This document shows positions 9,323-17,128 of a stretch of DNA of 34,530 bases, piece by piece. Each line of letters starts with the position of its first letter. Within the stretch, counting starts at the first letter, position 1. The position numbers were made by a program, and so were the translations under genes. The stretch is from a virus: positions 1 through 34,530 of the IMG/VR virus record IMGVR_UViG_3300047440_000258, one strand, 5' to 3'. Under the pieces are notes generated by a model. It saw only the letters and a program-made list of their open reading frames with translations. It made no database searches and had not been told where the DNA came from.

Positions 9323-9720
9323 TGCCATTGTACGGAACACCACAAGCGGGATCGAACACCACCGATCTAGGGAAGAATCTATCCGCCATCTGCGTAGGCG
9401 ATACTTACGTGCTGTTCGATGGCACGGAGACGCCCGAGGAGGGCGAAACTTCAATAGCGATGGCGCGCGCTACGCAGGGATCGAGCGATAACGGTATTTC
9501 CTTCTTTGCCGGCGGCATCCCTGGAGACATGATCCTCGGCATCCAAGCCGCGAATCAAGATATCGATGCGGATTACGTGACGCTTGCGCAGATGGACGGA
9601 GCGAATGGACCCACGGCGGCGTATACCGATATCGGGCGCGCTCCATTCTGGCGGGCCATTATCCTAGTGGGGTCAAGCGCCAGCCCCGCCGTTATGCCGA
9701 GGGTGACGGTAGAGCGATGA
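9322..9720 (+). CDS. Small beta-rich virion-cluster protein
   Basis: This 132-residue protein was not matched to a family. It is beta-rich with low charge and contains several Gly-Asp turns ([44 protein letters not shown]). There is no signal peptide or membrane segment. A strong ribosome binding site (AGGGAGG) precedes the start, and its end overlaps the following fibre gene as ATGA. Likely a decoration or fibre-connector protein by context. Confidence 0.6.
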   Translation: MPLYGTPQAGSNTTDLGKNLSAICVGDTYVLFDGTETPEEGETSIAMARATQGSSDNGISFFAGGIPGDMILGIQAANQDIDADYVTLAQMDGANGPTAAYTDIGRAPFWRAIILVGSSASPAVMPRVTVER

Positions 9721-11216
9721 GGCTACTATTTCTATTGGCTTTGCCCGCTGCGCTGTTTGCGCAGAATCCTAACCCGTGCCAGCAGATCCGCAACCAGGCC
9801 AAATCCGGGCAGGTTCTTAGTGCCGCCGCCAATGGCGCTACGCCGCCCTGCCAGTGGATCACCGGTGGCGGGGGCGGGGGAAGCGGAACAGTTACGAATA
9901 TCGCCACGGCTTCTCCTATCTCTGGCGGTCCAATCACCACAACCGGCACGATCTCATGCCCTACCTGCGTGGTTGGTCCCGCCTCGGTTACCTCGGGGCA
10001 CATCGCCACGTTCAATGGAACCACGGGTAAGCTCATCCAGGATGGCGGCGCAGTCCCAACCGGCACAGTTACGAGCATCACGGCAAGCAGTCCGTTGACG
10101 GGCGGAGTTATCACTACCAGCGGGAGTATCGGATGCCAGGCCGCAAGCGGTTCGCAAGCAGGATGCCTGAGTTCTGCGGATTGGACTACATTCAATAATA
10201 AGGGCAGCGGAACAGTAACCAGCATCGCCACTACCTCACCATTAGGAGGTGGGACGATTACAGGAACCGGGACGCTTACCTGCACAACCTGCGTCGTGGC
10301 GTCATCTCCCGGAGTGGGGATTGCTCACTTTGCGGGAAGCACGCAAACAGTGACCAGTTCCGCCGTTAACTTGGCCGGTGCGGACGTAACCGGGAATCTT
10401 CCGGTAACTAACCTCAATAGCGGCACTTCGGCATCATCTTCCACTTTCTGGCGTGGGGATGGAACTTGGGCCGCACCTAGCGGGGGTGGCGCTAATATCA
10501 CGTCCGGGGCGTTCTCCAGCCTTCCGGGAACCTGTACCCATACCAGCACGCAGAGCGATTTGTATTATTTCACTGACTCCTGGTGGATTGATGGGGTATG
10601 TACGGCGACGAACGTGTTTAGCTACTGGGGTCAATATGGAGCCGGAACCCCAGCTGACTCGATCAGCAACTGGACCGGGGTGAATCTGGTTAACAGCCAC
10701 CTGACCTGCACAAATTCTACTGGGGTTACGCATTGCAACATAACCCAAAATGGCGGAAGTCTAAACTGGGGCATGTATAACAAGAACGTCCCGTCCACCC
10801 CATTCATTATAGATATTTTATGGCGGGCGTATGAGGCTCCGATAAATAGTATCACCACTGGAATCTACTTCTATGACGGGACGAAGTTGATGGGGATTGA
10901 GTGGCTCTCGCAATCAAATAATACCCAACTCCGGGTAGAAAAAATCACCAACGTAACGACGGACAGTGGTACCGCTGGGGCGTTGCAGGCGCTGTCTTAC
11001 GTGGGTCCAACCATTGGTGGTATGTGTGGGCGACTCGCGGATGATGGCGCAACGCTAACTTTTGCCTATGCCCTCGATTGCCGCACCTTCACGACCATAT
11101 TTTCAGAAGCAGTGGGAACCTTTATTACCCCTACCAAGTATGGCTTTGGCGGATTGAACTCAGACAGCACGACGAATACAGCCGAGATGTGGATTCCGAT
11201 GATTAATGTCCACTAG
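9717..11216 (+). CDS. Exported tail-fibre-like protein with GTVTSI repeats
   Basis: The 499-residue protein begins with a Sec signal peptide ([16 protein letters not shown]). Next come a short Cys-containing module (NPCQQI...PPCQWITGG), a poly-Gly linker and three tail-fibre repeats of the pattern SGTVTSI-x-SP-x-GG-x-IT-x-TG-x-C, separated by the common phage-fibre phrase [10 protein letters not shown]. The C-terminal ~230 residues form a distinct globular beta domain rich in Trp/Tyr, probably the ligand-binding tip. Cysteines occur in pairs (CPTC, CTTC), compatible with disulfides after export. The N-terminal module is paralogous to that of 11460-12347, while the tips differ. Whether it ends on the virion or outside the cell is not decided by sequence. 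Confidence 0.8.
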   Translation: MRLLFLLALPAALFAQNPNPCQQIRNQAKSGQVLSAAANGATPPCQWITGGGGGGSGTVTNIATASPISGGPITTTGTISCPTCVVGPASVTSGHIATFNGTTGKLIQDGGAVPTGTVTSITASSPLTGGVITTSGSIGCQAASGSQAGCLSSADWTTFNNKGSGTVTSIATTSPLGGGTITGTGTLTCTTCVVASSPGVGIAHFAGSTQTVTSSAVNLAGADVTGNLPVTNLNSGTSASSSTFWRGDGTWAAPSGGGANITSGAFSSLPGTCTHTSTQSDLYYFTDSWWIDGVCTATNVFSYWGQYGAGTPADSISNWTGVNLVNSHLTCTNSTGVTHCNITQNGGSLNWGMYNKNVPSTPFIIDILWRAYEAPINSITTGIYFYDGTKLMGIEWLSQSNNTQLRVEKITNVTTDSGTAGALQALSYVGPTIGGMCGRLADDGATLTFAYALDCRTFTTIFSEAVGTFITPTKYGFGGLNSDSTTNTAEMWIPMINVH

Positions 11217-11232
11217 CATGGAGATCAGCCGC

Positions 11233-11463
11233 ATGAGACTAGCTATAATCCTTCTGGCTCTCCCCCTTCTGGCTGAAGATGCCAAAGCTCCCGAGATCAG
11301 CACGCAGCAGCAGCTCGATTACCGCCGCGCTCAAGTGAATCTACTGAACGCACAGGCCGAGTATCGGGATGTGGTTACATCCATGGAAAAAACGTGCGTC
11401 CCGAGGCCCGTGATTACGGATGCCAAGGGCGATCCCGTGTGCAGTAAAGAGGTGCCTAAATGA
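11233..11463 (+). CDS. Small exported helical protein (spanin-like candidate)
   Basis: The start at 11233 is chosen because GGAG lies 9 nt upstream and the encoded N-terminus is then a short signal sequence (MRLAIILLALPLLAEDA); ATGs at 11206 and 11218 would bury it. The mature ~60 residues form one charged amphipathic helix (LDYRRAQVNLLNAQAEYRDV) followed by a Cys/Pro tail with two cysteines. Size and layout recall small periplasmic phage proteins such as outer-membrane spanin subunits, but there is no lipobox. It could equally be a periplasmic chaperone or anchor for the exported fibres on either side. It ends in ATGA overlap with the next gene. Confidence 0.6.
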   Translation: MRLAIILLALPLLAEDAKAPEISTQQQLDYRRAQVNLLNAQAEYRDVVTSMEKTCVPRPVITDAKGDPVCSKEVPK

Positions 11464-12347
11464 AATCTATCCTGGTTCTTCTGATTGCCTGCGCAGGACT
11501 GGTCCTAGCGCAGAATCCATCCCCCTGCCTGAATATCGTGAACACGGCTGGAGCGGGGCAGGTATTGAGTGCAGTGAATGGCGGCACTACCACCCCTCCA
11601 TGTAAGTGGATCACCGGAGGCGGCGGAGGGGGCAGCGGCACCGTAACCAGTATTGCTACTACTTTGCCAATTCAGGGCGGAACGATTCACACTACGGGAA
11701 CGATCAGTTGCCGCACGGCTACCACTGCGGTATCGGGTTGCCTAAGCGCGGCGGACTGGAACACGTTCAACAATAAAGGCGCTGGGACAGTAACCAGCCT
11801 CACGGCTACATCGCCCATCGTGGTCACGCCCACTCCGACTACCACCACGGGAGTTATATCGTGCCCTACGTGTACTCCCACGGCCTTTATAGACCACCAG
11901 GACCCCACGGGGGACATTTCCATGACTGGATCGGATGTGGTCATTTACTCCACGTCCATACCGGGCGGAACGATGGGCGCCGGGAAATGTCTATCGGCCA
12001 CAATCTGGCACCTGACCAATGCCGCTGGGACCGCCACGGATTACAAGCTCACCTATGGGGCAACGTCTTATACTCTGTTGGCCGCAAACGCCGGGGTGGG
12101 CGTATCAACGTACTGGTTCCTTCGGCTCTGCAACAACGTGGGCGTCACAAATGCGCAGACACTCTACGATCCATACATCGCGTACAACGTCGGCCCGCTT
12201 GGGGTATTCGTCTCTGCTAGTGGTATGGCTCCCGTTACGGGGACTTTTGCGGTAGACTCCACGGCTACACAGACCCTCGCATTCAAGGCCAACTCTGCCG
12301 GTAGCACCGTCAAGGGCTACGAGTGGCGCGTGACGGTGGATAGATGA
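11460..12347 (+). CDS. Exported tail-fibre-like protein, paralogue of 9717-11216
   Basis: The 295-residue protein has a Sec signal peptide (MKSILVLLIACAGLVLAQ) followed by the same module as the upstream fibre gene (SPCLNI...[13 protein letters not shown]), two GTVTS-type repeats and the LSAADWNTFNNK phrase. The C-terminal ~160 residues are a beta-sandwich-like domain unlike the tip of the paralogue (ATIWHLTNAAGTATDYKLTYG, YEWRVTVDR). It overlaps both neighbours by ATGA. Two fibres sharing a base but with different tips suggest a branched or modular adhesion system; the receptor is unknown. Confidence 0.8.
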   Translation: MKSILVLLIACAGLVLAQNPSPCLNIVNTAGAGQVLSAVNGGTTTPPCKWITGGGGGGSGTVTSIATTLPIQGGTIHTTGTISCRTATTAVSGCLSAADWNTFNNKGAGTVTSLTATSPIVVTPTPTTTTGVISCPTCTPTAFIDHQDPTGDISMTGSDVVIYSTSIPGGTMGAGKCLSATIWHLTNAAGTATDYKLTYGATSYTLLAANAGVGVSTYWFLRLCNNVGVTNAQTLYDPYIAYNVGPLGVFVSASGMAPVTGTFAVDSTATQTLAFKANSAGSTVKGYEWRVTVDR

Positions 12348-14158
12348 AAGCTCTATTATTTATCCTGGCGCTGCCGCTGCTTGCTGCTCCCTATCCTCAT
12401 GTGCGCTATTTAGACTTTAATGGACCTTACACGCTCATCGCTGGACAGCGGACCTTCTTCTATTTCAAGCCACTCTATGCTGGAGACTTCACCTGTGTTG
12501 CGGCTACAGATGTTTGCACGATCACGGGTGGAACCTATACGCCCGTCAATGGTGATATAGGGACCACGGATTCTACGGGGACGCTGCCTGGTGGGTTGTA
12601 CACTAAGATCCAAATATTTTGGCCTCCTTATGCGATCTGTAACGCTTCCGGCGCCACGTTCCAGTTCAAGCAGAACGATTGCTCGGGAGCATTGGTGGAC
12701 ATCACTAGCGTAGGGAGCGGAACGCATACATTCAATCTCTATCACGGCAATGGGATGGCGAATATCTATCTCGATTCCGCTCCCACCGGATGGCCTGGTG
12801 GTTCTACTATCGAGTGGCGCACGGCGGGAGGCGGCGCTGCCTGTAACACCCCGGCTCCTACGTCCTCAGGCAAGCCCTACAGCATCGGCGGTGGCGATGC
12901 GAACGACGGGTATATGTGCCTACTTCTTACGGTTCCATCGAATGCGACTCCCGGTACAGGTACGAGCAGTATGACCTGGTGCCAGACTGATGCAAGCGTG
13001 AACTGTCATACTTTCACCTGGAATTATGAGGTGGTCAGCATTACTCCTTTTAGTCCTACCCCGCCTTCTAGTTTTAGCGCTATTCCAGGACTGTCTACTT
13101 GGGTAAGTACAATGACGGCGACGAACGGCATGGGGGTGAGTGATAACGGAGCGGGACCGTCTGACTATGTTACGCCATTAAGCGCTCCAACTCAGGACTT
13201 CACCAGTTGCCCAGAGTTCACGATCTGCCTCTATGATGGAGGACTTACGTTTTACAACATCGCCCAGTACATCAGCAACAGTCAGTACAACAACGGCGGA
13301 ACGTATATCAGCAACTTCATGAAAACGTACTACGTGAACACCAATGGCAACCTCCCGCAGTACAAGGTTCAATACGAGGGCCTAAGTAGGGCCACGCAGG
13401 TTACGGGAGATCCAAGTTATCGCGCGGCGGCTAACCTTCTGCAAAATAGCGCCTATGTAGAGTTCGGGGCTAGGCCCACCATCGGCTATGACCGGGAAAT
13501 GGCCTATGCCCTTAGTACCGATGTGGAGTTGTTCAAGTACGCAGGCATCACTAACACGTATTGGGCCGACATGCGGGATACGCTCTATGGGTTCCTGCTG
13601 CGCTATACCGAAACAAGCTCAGCGAACCGCGCAGATTCCCAAGGCTTCTATATGGGCCTGATGCTAAAGTCCATCATTCAGGACTACCAGGTGAGTCACG
13701 ACCCCCGCATCGGCTATGTAGTTAAACGAGCGCTCGATAGATTGCAGGCTACCTACAACACAGGCACACATACGATGATGTATGCACTGGGGGTTGATGG
13801 AGGGCCATGGTGCTCCAGCAACATTCTGTGGTTTATAAACGATCCCTACTTCAACTGCCAGGTTAACGTGGGTCAGAAGTTGCAGGATTTAGTCTCGCCC
13901 GCCTTTGCTTGGTATTACGCAGCCACGGGAGATACCACCTACAGAGACGCTGGAGACGATTGGTTCCAGCATGCGCTTGATGCTGGGCTTTATACGGGGA
14001 AAGAATCAGGCCAGATTTACTACTGGAGTTTTCAGTATCCGGCATGGCGTAGCGGAGCCATCTCAATCAATCAGTGGTATGGCGATCCAGGAAGCACTAG
14101 CTCCAGCAGCGTCATCACCGGACAGGTTACGATAAGCGGGAGCGCATCCATTCAATGA
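12344..14158 (+). CDS. Exported depolymerase-like protein with helical toroid-type C-terminal domain
   Basis: The 604-residue protein has a signal peptide (MKALLFILALPLLAAPYP) and an N-terminal ~245-residue beta-rich half with several Cys pairs. A linker (FSPTPPSSFSAIPG) leads to a C-terminal ~340-residue helical half with repeated hairpins (DPSYRAAANLLQNSAYVEFG, EMAYALSTDVELFKYAG, LVSPAFAWYYAATGDTTYRD). The helical half looks like an (alpha/alpha)6 toroid as in polysaccharide lyases and glycoside hydrolases, with aromatic residues suited to sugar binding. No catalytic residues can be assigned with certainty. A capsule- or exopolysaccharide-degrading role is inferred from architecture and the fibre neighbours. 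Confidence 0.65.
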   Translation: MKALLFILALPLLAAPYPHVRYLDFNGPYTLIAGQRTFFYFKPLYAGDFTCVAATDVCTITGGTYTPVNGDIGTTDSTGTLPGGLYTKIQIFWPPYAICNASGATFQFKQNDCSGALVDITSVGSGTHTFNLYHGNGMANIYLDSAPTGWPGGSTIEWRTAGGGAACNTPAPTSSGKPYSIGGGDANDGYMCLLLTVPSNATPGTGTSSMTWCQTDASVNCHTFTWNYEVVSITPFSPTPPSSFSAIPGLSTWVSTMTATNGMGVSDNGAGPSDYVTPLSAPTQDFTSCPEFTICLYDGGLTFYNIAQYISNSQYNNGGTYISNFMKTYYVNTNGNLPQYKVQYEGLSRATQVTGDPSYRAAANLLQNSAYVEFGARPTIGYDREMAYALSTDVELFKYAGITNTYWADMRDTLYGFLLRYTETSSANRADSQGFYMGLMLKSIIQDYQVSHDPRIGYVVKRALDRLQATYNTGTHTMMYALGVDGGPWCSSNILWFINDPYFNCQVNVGQKLQDLVSPAFAWYYAATGDTTYRDAGDDWFQHALDAGLYTGKESGQIYYWSFQYPAWRSGAISINQWYGDPGSTSSSSVITGQVTISGSASIQ

Positions 14159-14547
14159 TCTCACCTACGCAACTTCCAGGGAATCTGGGAACCCTGGATT
14201 GGAGCAGTTGGACCCGAGGACTAGCTACTGCCTTCATAGGCGGCGGGGCCGGGGCCGTATCCGCTGGCTTTGGGACGATGGTGGTAGACCCCAAAGACTT
14301 TAACGTCTACACCGGCAAGATGTATATGGTCATGCTGGTGTGTTTCGCCTTCAGTGGCACCATGGCGATGATGCAGTTCCTGCATACGAAGCCCATCCCG
14401 GACCTGATCCAGACCGAAACCACCGTGAAGCGCATCGAGGTGGAGGCCACGCGGGAACATGCTGCGCCACCGGCCCAAACCATCACGACGGTTAAGGAAA
14501 CTAAGATAACCTCAAGTCCGCCCGATACTCCCAAGGAGGGAGGGTAA
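14155..14547 (+). CDS. Holin-like membrane protein with two TM segments
   Basis: The 130-residue protein has a Gly/Ala-rich hydrophobic segment at ~23-45 (GLATAFIGGGAGAVSAGFGT), a short DPKDF loop, and a second segment at ~56-75 (MYMVMLVCFAFSGTMAMMQF). A long charged C-terminal tail (TVKRIEVEATREHAAPPAQ) follows. The layout matches many phage holin-like proteins, and it lies two genes before a peptidoglycan enzyme. It overlaps the depolymerase-like gene by ATGA. The role in timing membrane permeabilisation is inferred from topology and position. Confidence 0.65.
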   Translation: MISPTQLPGNLGTLDWSSWTRGLATAFIGGGAGAVSAGFGTMVVDPKDFNVYTGKMYMVMLVCFAFSGTMAMMQFLHTKPIPDLIQTETTVKRIEVEATREHAAPPAQTITTVKETKITSSPPDTPKEGG

Positions 14548-14548
14548 T

Positions 14549-14743
14549 ATGGAACAGTTAATCCCGCTTCTGATAGACATCCTGGTGATCGGCATCCTGG
14601 GTTGGGCTATGTATGTGATCTGCACGAAGTTCCTGGCGAGCTTCCCGCCCGCCCTGTGGATCTGCGGCGTGATCCTGCTGATACTCGTGATCGCCATGTT
14701 CACCGGCAGCGTGCCGACACCGTGGCATCTTCATTCACGTTGA
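14549..14743 (+). CDS. Small two-TM membrane protein, holin/Thivi_2564-like
   Basis: The 64-residue protein is almost entirely two hydrophobic helices (residues ~6-27 and ~33-52) with a short Pro-containing turn and a small C-terminal tail. The pattern resembles the Thivi_2564 family of small membrane proteins and class II holins. It has one of the strongest ribosome binding sites in the window (AAGGAGGGAGGG just upstream), implying high expression. Its stop overlaps the lysin start as TGATG, so holin and lysin synthesis are probably coupled. Confidence 0.65.
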   Translation: MEQLIPLLIDILVIGILGWAMYVICTKFLASFPPALWICGVILLILVIAMFTGSVPTPWHLHSR

Positions 14744-15144
14744 TGCCCTGGATCTACGAACAGGCAACTGGCAAGCTGTGGCGCAATGGCGAGGTGGTGG
14801 CGTTCGGCTACTCTGGATGCGGCGAGGGGAAGAATAACTGCGAGGCACAGGAGCAACACAATGTCGGGCCTATTCCCGTCGGTAGCTATATCATTGGACC
14901 TCCAAGAGACATCAACGGCGGACCCCATGGACCATACGTGTTACCGCTCGTTCCTGACCCAGGCAATCAAATGTTCGGACGATCCGGCTTTCTCATCCAT
15001 GGAGACAGCATCCACGAACCCGGTACTGCCAGCGAAGGCTGCGTCATAATGCCGCGCGATATCCGCACTGCGATATGGGCCAGCGGAGACTTACACTTAG
15101 AAGTAATTGCCAACATAGGAGAATCGAATGGACCCGCAATTTAG
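14743..15144 (+). CDS. L,D-transpeptidase-fold peptidoglycan enzyme (Tlde1/DUF2778-like), probable endolysin
   Basis: The 133-residue product starts at the ATG within TGATG (14743). Key motifs are the GPIPVGSY strand (42-49), H86-G87-D88 and S97-E98-G99-C100, giving the HGD...SxGC signature of the YkuD-like catalytic site with C100 as nucleophile. DUF2778/Tlde1-type proteins use this site to act on peptidoglycan stem peptides and are best known as type VI effectors. Its place directly after two small membrane proteins makes it the best endolysin candidate; no lysozyme or amidase gene is seen nearby. It lacks a signal peptide, so it would depend on a holin for release. Confidence 0.75.
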   Translation: MPWIYEQATGKLWRNGEVVAFGYSGCGEGKNNCEAQEQHNVGPIPVGSYIIGPPRDINGGPHGPYVLPLVPDPGNQMFGRSGFLIHGDSIHEPGTASEGCVIMPRDIRTAIWASGDLHLEVIANIGESNGPAI

Positions 15145-15457
15145 AAGCATCGTTCAGCAGTACCTGACGAGTTATATCGCACCCTCCACCGCCACGGCAG
15201 GATCGGGACGCGAAGGAGGGTTCTCGGGCAACACGCCGCCCATTACCCCCACCGTGTTCAACGAACGGCTGCGGCAGGAAACCGTGGCGTTCAAGCCGAA
15301 CGGCTGGATGCTCGACGCGCAGGAGCAGGAAGACTTGCTGGCGTTGGCCGACAAGATCTACAGCTCCTACTATGCGGATTGGACTACTATTCCGCTCGCT
15401 GGCGATGCATCTCCCGAAGTCGTGGCATGGCAAAAGGCTGCGCGAGGCGGCGCATGA
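15128..15457 (+). CDS. Small phage protein of unknown function
   Basis: This 109-residue protein is not recognised. An N-terminal helix (FRSIVQQYLTSYIAPS) is followed by a Gly/Pro-rich stretch and an acidic C-terminal helical part (LDAQEQEDLLALADKIYSSYYADW). There is no membrane segment or cysteine. It starts inside the lysin gene (17-nt overlap) behind GGAG, and its stop overlaps the next start as ATGA. Its position in the lysis cassette suggests a lysis-accessory or late structural role, not evident from the protein itself. Confidence 0.6.
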   Translation: MDPQFRSIVQQYLTSYIAPSTATAGSGREGGFSGNTPPITPTVFNERLRQETVAFKPNGWMLDAQEQEDLLALADKIYSSYYADWTTIPLAGDASPEVVAWQKAARGGA

Positions 15458-15855
15458 ATTTCTTCTCCGTCCTCAAGAAGATTGGTCAAGTTGCTCTGGG
15501 CATAGAGCACGTAGCGGTTCCCATCATTGAGATTGCGGACCCGGCGCTGGCTCCCGTTCTGTCGCGCATAGACAACTGGGTTACCCGCATCTCAACCGGC
15601 GTTGTCACTGTTGAGGCGCAGGTAGCGCAGGCCAAGGCGGGCGGTCTCAAGGCATCCTCGGTGGTGGCTGACGCGCAGAACGCCCTGGCGGATCTCAATA
15701 GCGGCCTAGCCTTAGTGGGTAAGACCGTTCAGTACGATCCCACCGAACTCCAGAAGGTGGTTGACGCATTCGCGGCGGCTTACAACCAAGCGGCCACATT
15801 CAAGCAGGGCTGGAAGATCGTCGATCTGCCCGTAGCGCCTCCACCCACCGCATGA
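15454..15855 (+). CDS. Helical late-operon protein with membrane-active N-terminus
   Basis: The ATG at 15454 overlaps the upstream stop (ATGA) and is preferred to an in-frame start at 15379. The 133-residue product starts with an amphipathic, partly hydrophobic segment (MNFFSVLKKIGQVALGIEH) and continues as Ala-rich helices with regular heptad-like spacing (VVADAQNALADLNSGLALVG). A Pro-rich end follows. It was not matched to a family; layouts like this occur in small lysis-region proteins that associate with the membrane. Its stop overlaps a 34-codon gene. Confidence 0.6.
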   Translation: MNFFSVLKKIGQVALGIEHVAVPIIEIADPALAPVLSRIDNWVTRISTGVVTVEAQVAQAKAGGLKASSVVADAQNALADLNSGLALVGKTVQYDPTELQKVVDAFAAAYNQAATFKQGWKIVDLPVAPPPTA

Positions 15856-15956
15856 GATTCAAGCCAGCCATGTACGTGCGCGCACTCGAAGCCTTCACGC
15901 GAGGGCCGCTCTGGTACTATCGCCTGATTCGCCAACTGCTCAGGGAGGAAAACTAA
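15852..15956 (+). CDS. 34-residue basic micro-protein
   Basis: A short frame coupled at both ends: its ATG overlaps the previous stop (ATGA) and its TAA directly abuts the next ATG. Its 3' end supplies that gene's AGGGAGGA ribosome binding site. The product is basic and aromatic (MRFKPAMYVRALEAFTRG, then WYYRLIRQLLREEN) and could form one amphipathic helix. Coupling on both sides is the main evidence that it is translated; function unknown. Confidence 0.5.
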   Translation: MRFKPAMYVRALEAFTRGPLWYYRLIRQLLREEN

Positions 15957-16157
15957 ATGGTCCAGCATCGCGGATCGCCCCGACAGGATTTCACGTTAGT
16001 TCCGGTTTGGCGTAACGCTCATTCAGGAGCAACCCCGAATCCTGGAAACACCGCCGTCTCTCTGTCTTCTTTCCGCAATCTCCCGCACTACAGCGGGCGC
16101 TCTTTTCCCCTAGGTGGTGGCTTTGAGCTAATGCTGAAGGATCTGAGTATATCATGA
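15957..16157 (+). CDS. Small hypothetical phage protein
   Basis: A 66-residue polar protein rich in Arg, Ser, Pro and Asn without membrane segment, cysteine or recognisable motif. The start at 15957 has a very good ribosome binding site (AGGGAGGA) in the upstream micro-gene, and the stop overlaps the next ATG by ATGA. It could also be mainly a translational spacer, but codon phase is intact. Confidence 0.5.
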   Translation: MVQHRGSPRQDFTLVPVWRNAHSGATPNPGNTAVSLSSFRNLPHYSGRSFPLGGGFELMLKDLSIS

Positions 16158-16534
16158 ACCGCCTCGCCTGGGCGTTCCTGGCCGCCTGCCTCGTACTCGG
16201 TGCAGCGCAGACCATCCAGCTATCGCAGATCGTCAGCAAGCCATATCCCGGCGTGATGGTTAATACCGGCTCAGGATGGGTGCAGGCCGCGATGGATTCC
16301 ACGCTGGTGATACTGGTATCCGGGCCGGGGCAGTATATCCTGCATGCCACCGGTGGGGGCAGTTCTACCCCGATACCGCCGCCCCTGCCCATCACCGTTA
16401 CCCCGGATGGCGGCATAGCCGTAAAGAGCCTGAGCACTACCGGCACAGGGGCCAGCAAGGTAATACTGGTGAAGCCAGATGGAACTAGCTGTACGCTGGC
16501 GGTGGGTGCCGCTGGAAACGTGACATGTCAGTAG
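16154..16534 (+). CDS. Small exported protein with Sec signal peptide
   Basis: The 126-residue protein begins with a signal peptide (MNRLAWAFLAACLVLGAAQ). A small beta-rich domain follows (SQIVSKPYPGVMVNTGSGWVQ...GPGQYILHATGGG), then a Pro-rich hinge (STPIPPPLPITVTPDGG) and a C-terminal stretch with two cysteines. The last part (SCTLAVGAAGNVTCQ) resembles the Cys-containing ends of the exported fibre genes. It is the last of the exported proteins in the late operon, lying beyond the lysin. Function unknown. Confidence 0.65.
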   Translation: MNRLAWAFLAACLVLGAAQTIQLSQIVSKPYPGVMVNTGSGWVQAAMDSTLVILVSGPGQYILHATGGGSSTPIPPPLPITVTPDGGIAVKSLSTTGTGASKVILVKPDGTSCTLAVGAAGNVTCQ

Positions 16535-16956
16535 CGGGAGCAGCCACGGCGGTAGACCGGAGGCAAGGGGTGATTGTACACCATCAGACGGTGGATGAAA
16601 TAGCTGCAAAAATCGACTTCAGCCTATGCGATGCCTGCGGGCTGCTGAGACTGAGAGATCAGGACACTATGGAAGATGACCTGCCGCGTGACGTGGTAGC
16701 TGCGTTGATTGCCCAAGTTCGGCAAGACATTGGCAGACTCACACAGGAGCACCGGCACGCCGTCAGTACTATCGAGGAGCGCGTAGACGAAATTTCTAAG
16801 GAATTGAGAACTCTTCAAAGAGCCTCAGATACAGCCGATGGGCAGAAGCAGGGAGTAAGGCTGACGCTGGGCGTGATCGTGACCCTGAGCACCCTGCTCG
16901 GCGGGTTCATCGCTTGGGTTCTGTCGCACATTCCTTGGACGAATCAGAAGCCGTAG
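16525..16956 (+). CDS. Coiled-coil protein with C-terminal TM anchor (XhlA/holin-accessory-like)
   Basis: The 143-residue protein has a polar N-terminus with two Cys (SLCDACG), a long coiled coil at ~58-105 (VRQDIGRLTQEHRHAVSTIE...ISKELRTLQRA) and one hydrophobic helix at ~114-133, ending in a short tail. This coil-plus-anchor layout is that of XhlA-type and other holin-accessory proteins. It starts within the preceding gene (10-nt overlap) and is the last plus-strand late gene; its 3' end overlaps the converging minus-strand gene by 50 bp. The lysis-accessory role is inferred. Confidence 0.6.
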   Translation: MSVAGAATAVDRRQGVIVHHQTVDEIAAKIDFSLCDACGLLRLRDQDTMEDDLPRDVVAALIAQVRQDIGRLTQEHRHAVSTIEERVDEISKELRTLQRASDTADGQKQGVRLTLGVIVTLSTLLGGFIAWVLSHIPWTNQKP

Positions 16957-17128
16957 CTCCCCGCTCTGCCTGCGCTGCTGCGTCCGCTGCGTCGGCGTAT
17001 TGTTTGCACGCGCATCCATCTTCACCGCATTCCGAGACTCCGCTTGCTCTATGCCAGTGCATCCCGCGTTCATGTCCGCAAGCGCAGAGAGTAGCCAGAA
17101 ATTCCCAGGTGCGTTCCATATCCGTCAT
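16907..17128 (-). CDS. Small Cys/His-rich zinc-binding-type protein
   Basis: The start at 17128 overlaps the stop of the upstream gene as ATGA and gives 73 residues. Six cysteines and two histidines lie in a compact block (LCACGHERGMHWHRASGVSE, then CGEDGCACKQY), consistent with binding one or two zinc ions. An Ala-rich tail follows. The family was not identified; similar CxCGH...GCxC micro-proteins are frequent in phage early regions. It is the last gene of this minus-strand operon. Confidence 0.65.
   Translation of the reverse strand: MTDMERTWEFLATLCACGHERGMHWHRASGVSECGEDGCACKQYADAADAAAQAERGATASDSSKECATEPKR

Noticed and set aside
9717-12347. Diversity-generating retroelement acting on fibre tips
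   Set aside because: No reverse transcriptase gene and no template/variable repeat pair with adenine-biased differences in the window.
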